Shown here: piece after piece, positions 63,337 through 64,000 of the stretch
Layout: every line of letters begins with the position of its first letter
How positions within the stretch are numbered: the stretch's first letter is position 1
Source of the DNA: Lederbergia galactosidilytica
Lineage (GTDB): Bacteria; Bacillota; Bacilli; Bacillales; Bacillaceae_C
Reading direction: 5' to 3'
Length of the DNA: 64,000 nt
Assembly (NCBI RefSeq): GCF_017873565.1
Contig: NZ_JAGGKH010000012.1
Location: 1-64,000, forward strand
The notes under the pieces: generated by a model
Told to the model about the DNA's origin: nothing
Database searches by the model: none
Seen by the model: only the letters and a program-made list of their open reading frames with translations
Translations under genes and position numbers: made by a program

Positions 63337-64000
63337 ATGAAACCTGTTATCTTAGCTGAGAAGCCAAGCCAGGCAAAGGCCTATGCAGATGCATTTACAA
63401 CTCGAAAATATGAGGGCTATATAGAAATTTCCCCCTGTTCCATCTTTACAAAAGGGGCTTATTTAACTTGGGGTGTTGGTCATCTTGTGGAATTAAAAGA
63501 ACCACATACATACAATCCTGCTTGGAAGCGTTGGTCACTTGAGAGCTTACCGATCCTACCAGATCATTATGAATTTCAAGTGGCAAAGGGGAAGGCGAAG
63601 CAATTTAATATCGTAAAAAAGCTAATTCGTAGCACAGATACTGTAATTAACGCCTGTGATGTCGACCGTGAAGGCTCCAATATTTTCTACAGCATCTACA
63701 ATCAGACAGGGGCACGTGGACAGACTATCAAACGATTGTGGATCAATTCGTTAGAAGCAGACGAAGTACGCAACGGGTTTGCAGATCTGCGCGATAACCA
63801 AAAAGACTTGCAATTGTATGAAGAGGCAAAAGCTCGACAGATCAGTGACTGGCTTGTTGGGATGAACGGCTCGCGTCTATACACACTACTAATGAAGAAA
63901 AAGGGCATTCAACACGTCTTTCCGATCGGGCGCGTACAATCACCGACGGTTTATCTAATTTACCAGCGTCAACGGGAGATCGAGACATTCGTATCTGAAC
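63337..64000 (+). CDS. topB: DNA topoisomerase III, N-terminal part (runs off the right edge)
   Basis: The first 221 residues of a type IA topoisomerase are visible. The Toprim domain begins PVILAEKPSQAKAYADAF with the catalytic Glu, then TWGVGHLVELKEP and INACDVDREGSNIFYSIYNQTG with the DxD metal site. RLWINSLEADEVRNGFADL, AKARQISDWLVGMNGSRLYTLL and FPIGRVQSPTVYLI follow; the catalytic Tyr lies beyond the edge. RBS AGAGGTG precedes ATG 63337. It decatenates DNA with strand passage. Confidence 0.93.
   Translation, partial: MKPVILAEKPSQAKAYADAFTTRKYEGYIEISPCSIFTKGAYLTWGVGHLVELKEPHTYNPAWKRWSLESLPILPDHYEFQVAKGKAKQFNIVKKLIRSTDTVINACDVDREGSNIFYSIYNQTGARGQTIKRLWINSLEADEVRNGFADLRDNQKDLQLYEEAKARQISDWLVGMNGSRLYTLLMKKKGIQHVFPIGRVQSPTVYLIYQRQREIETFVSE

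Overview
The window comes from a low-GC, endospore-forming Gram-positive bacterium of the Bacillaceae, probably from the Oceanobacillus/Virgibacillus/Gracilibacillus side. This is inferred from strong GGAGG ribosome binding sites with many TTG and GTG starts, a gamma-type spore protein, LtaS, a DesK/DesR/desaturase cluster, YesMN-type sensor pairs and yybP-ykoY riboswitches. No single gene fixes the genus. There is no rRNA, tRNA, prophage or CRISPR array.

Left part (1-7.8 kb): a truncated SH3b-repeat secreted protein with a decayed tandem copy of its 5' half and upstream region; a small lipoprotein; oligoendopeptidase PepF; a 355-bp hairpin-rich repeat; an EcsC-family protein preceded at a distance by a complete but apparently orphan Mn2+ riboswitch; and a VanZ-like/GalU pair.

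Carbohydrate part I (8-24.7 kb): a CUT1 ABC importer without its own ATPase, an ArsR-type regulator with a long C-terminal domain, and a divergent GH2 glycosidase. All three promoters carry the same AACAT-N6-ATGTT operator. A LOG-family protein and a MazG-like pyrophosphohydrolase follow, then a YesL/permease/permease/binding protein/YesM/YesN set and glycerol dehydrogenase.

Middle (24.8-42.1 kb): an IS200/IS605-like non-autonomous element, small membrane proteins, a vWA lipoprotein, LtaS, a ChvE-MmsA-MmsB multiple-monosaccharide importer, a riboswitch-controlled TerC protein, an L-rhamnose mutarotase/MFS pair, a YxeA lipoprotein, and desaturase-DesK-DesR for membrane fluidity.

Right part (42.4-64 kb): a galactitol-type PTS IIC without IIA or IIB, divergent from a LacI regulator with Rpe and ribokinase; a stand-alone Cys4 ribosomal protein S14; a UgpBAE-like importer; SelO; a gamma-SASP; a 27-unit TTGCGC tandem array; a GNAT; DhaKLM; a xanthine-dehydrogenase-like operon whose iron-sulfur subunit has an in-frame TGA; a second copy of the IS200/IS605-like element; and the 5' end of topB.

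The region is mostly accessory carbon-source uptake and pentose/glycerol/DHA metabolism. The most unusual non-coding content is the pair of ~365-bp elements with conserved RNA-like hairpins and a promoter, the UCCU-loop hairpin cluster, the orphan Mn riboswitch and the TTGCGC array.
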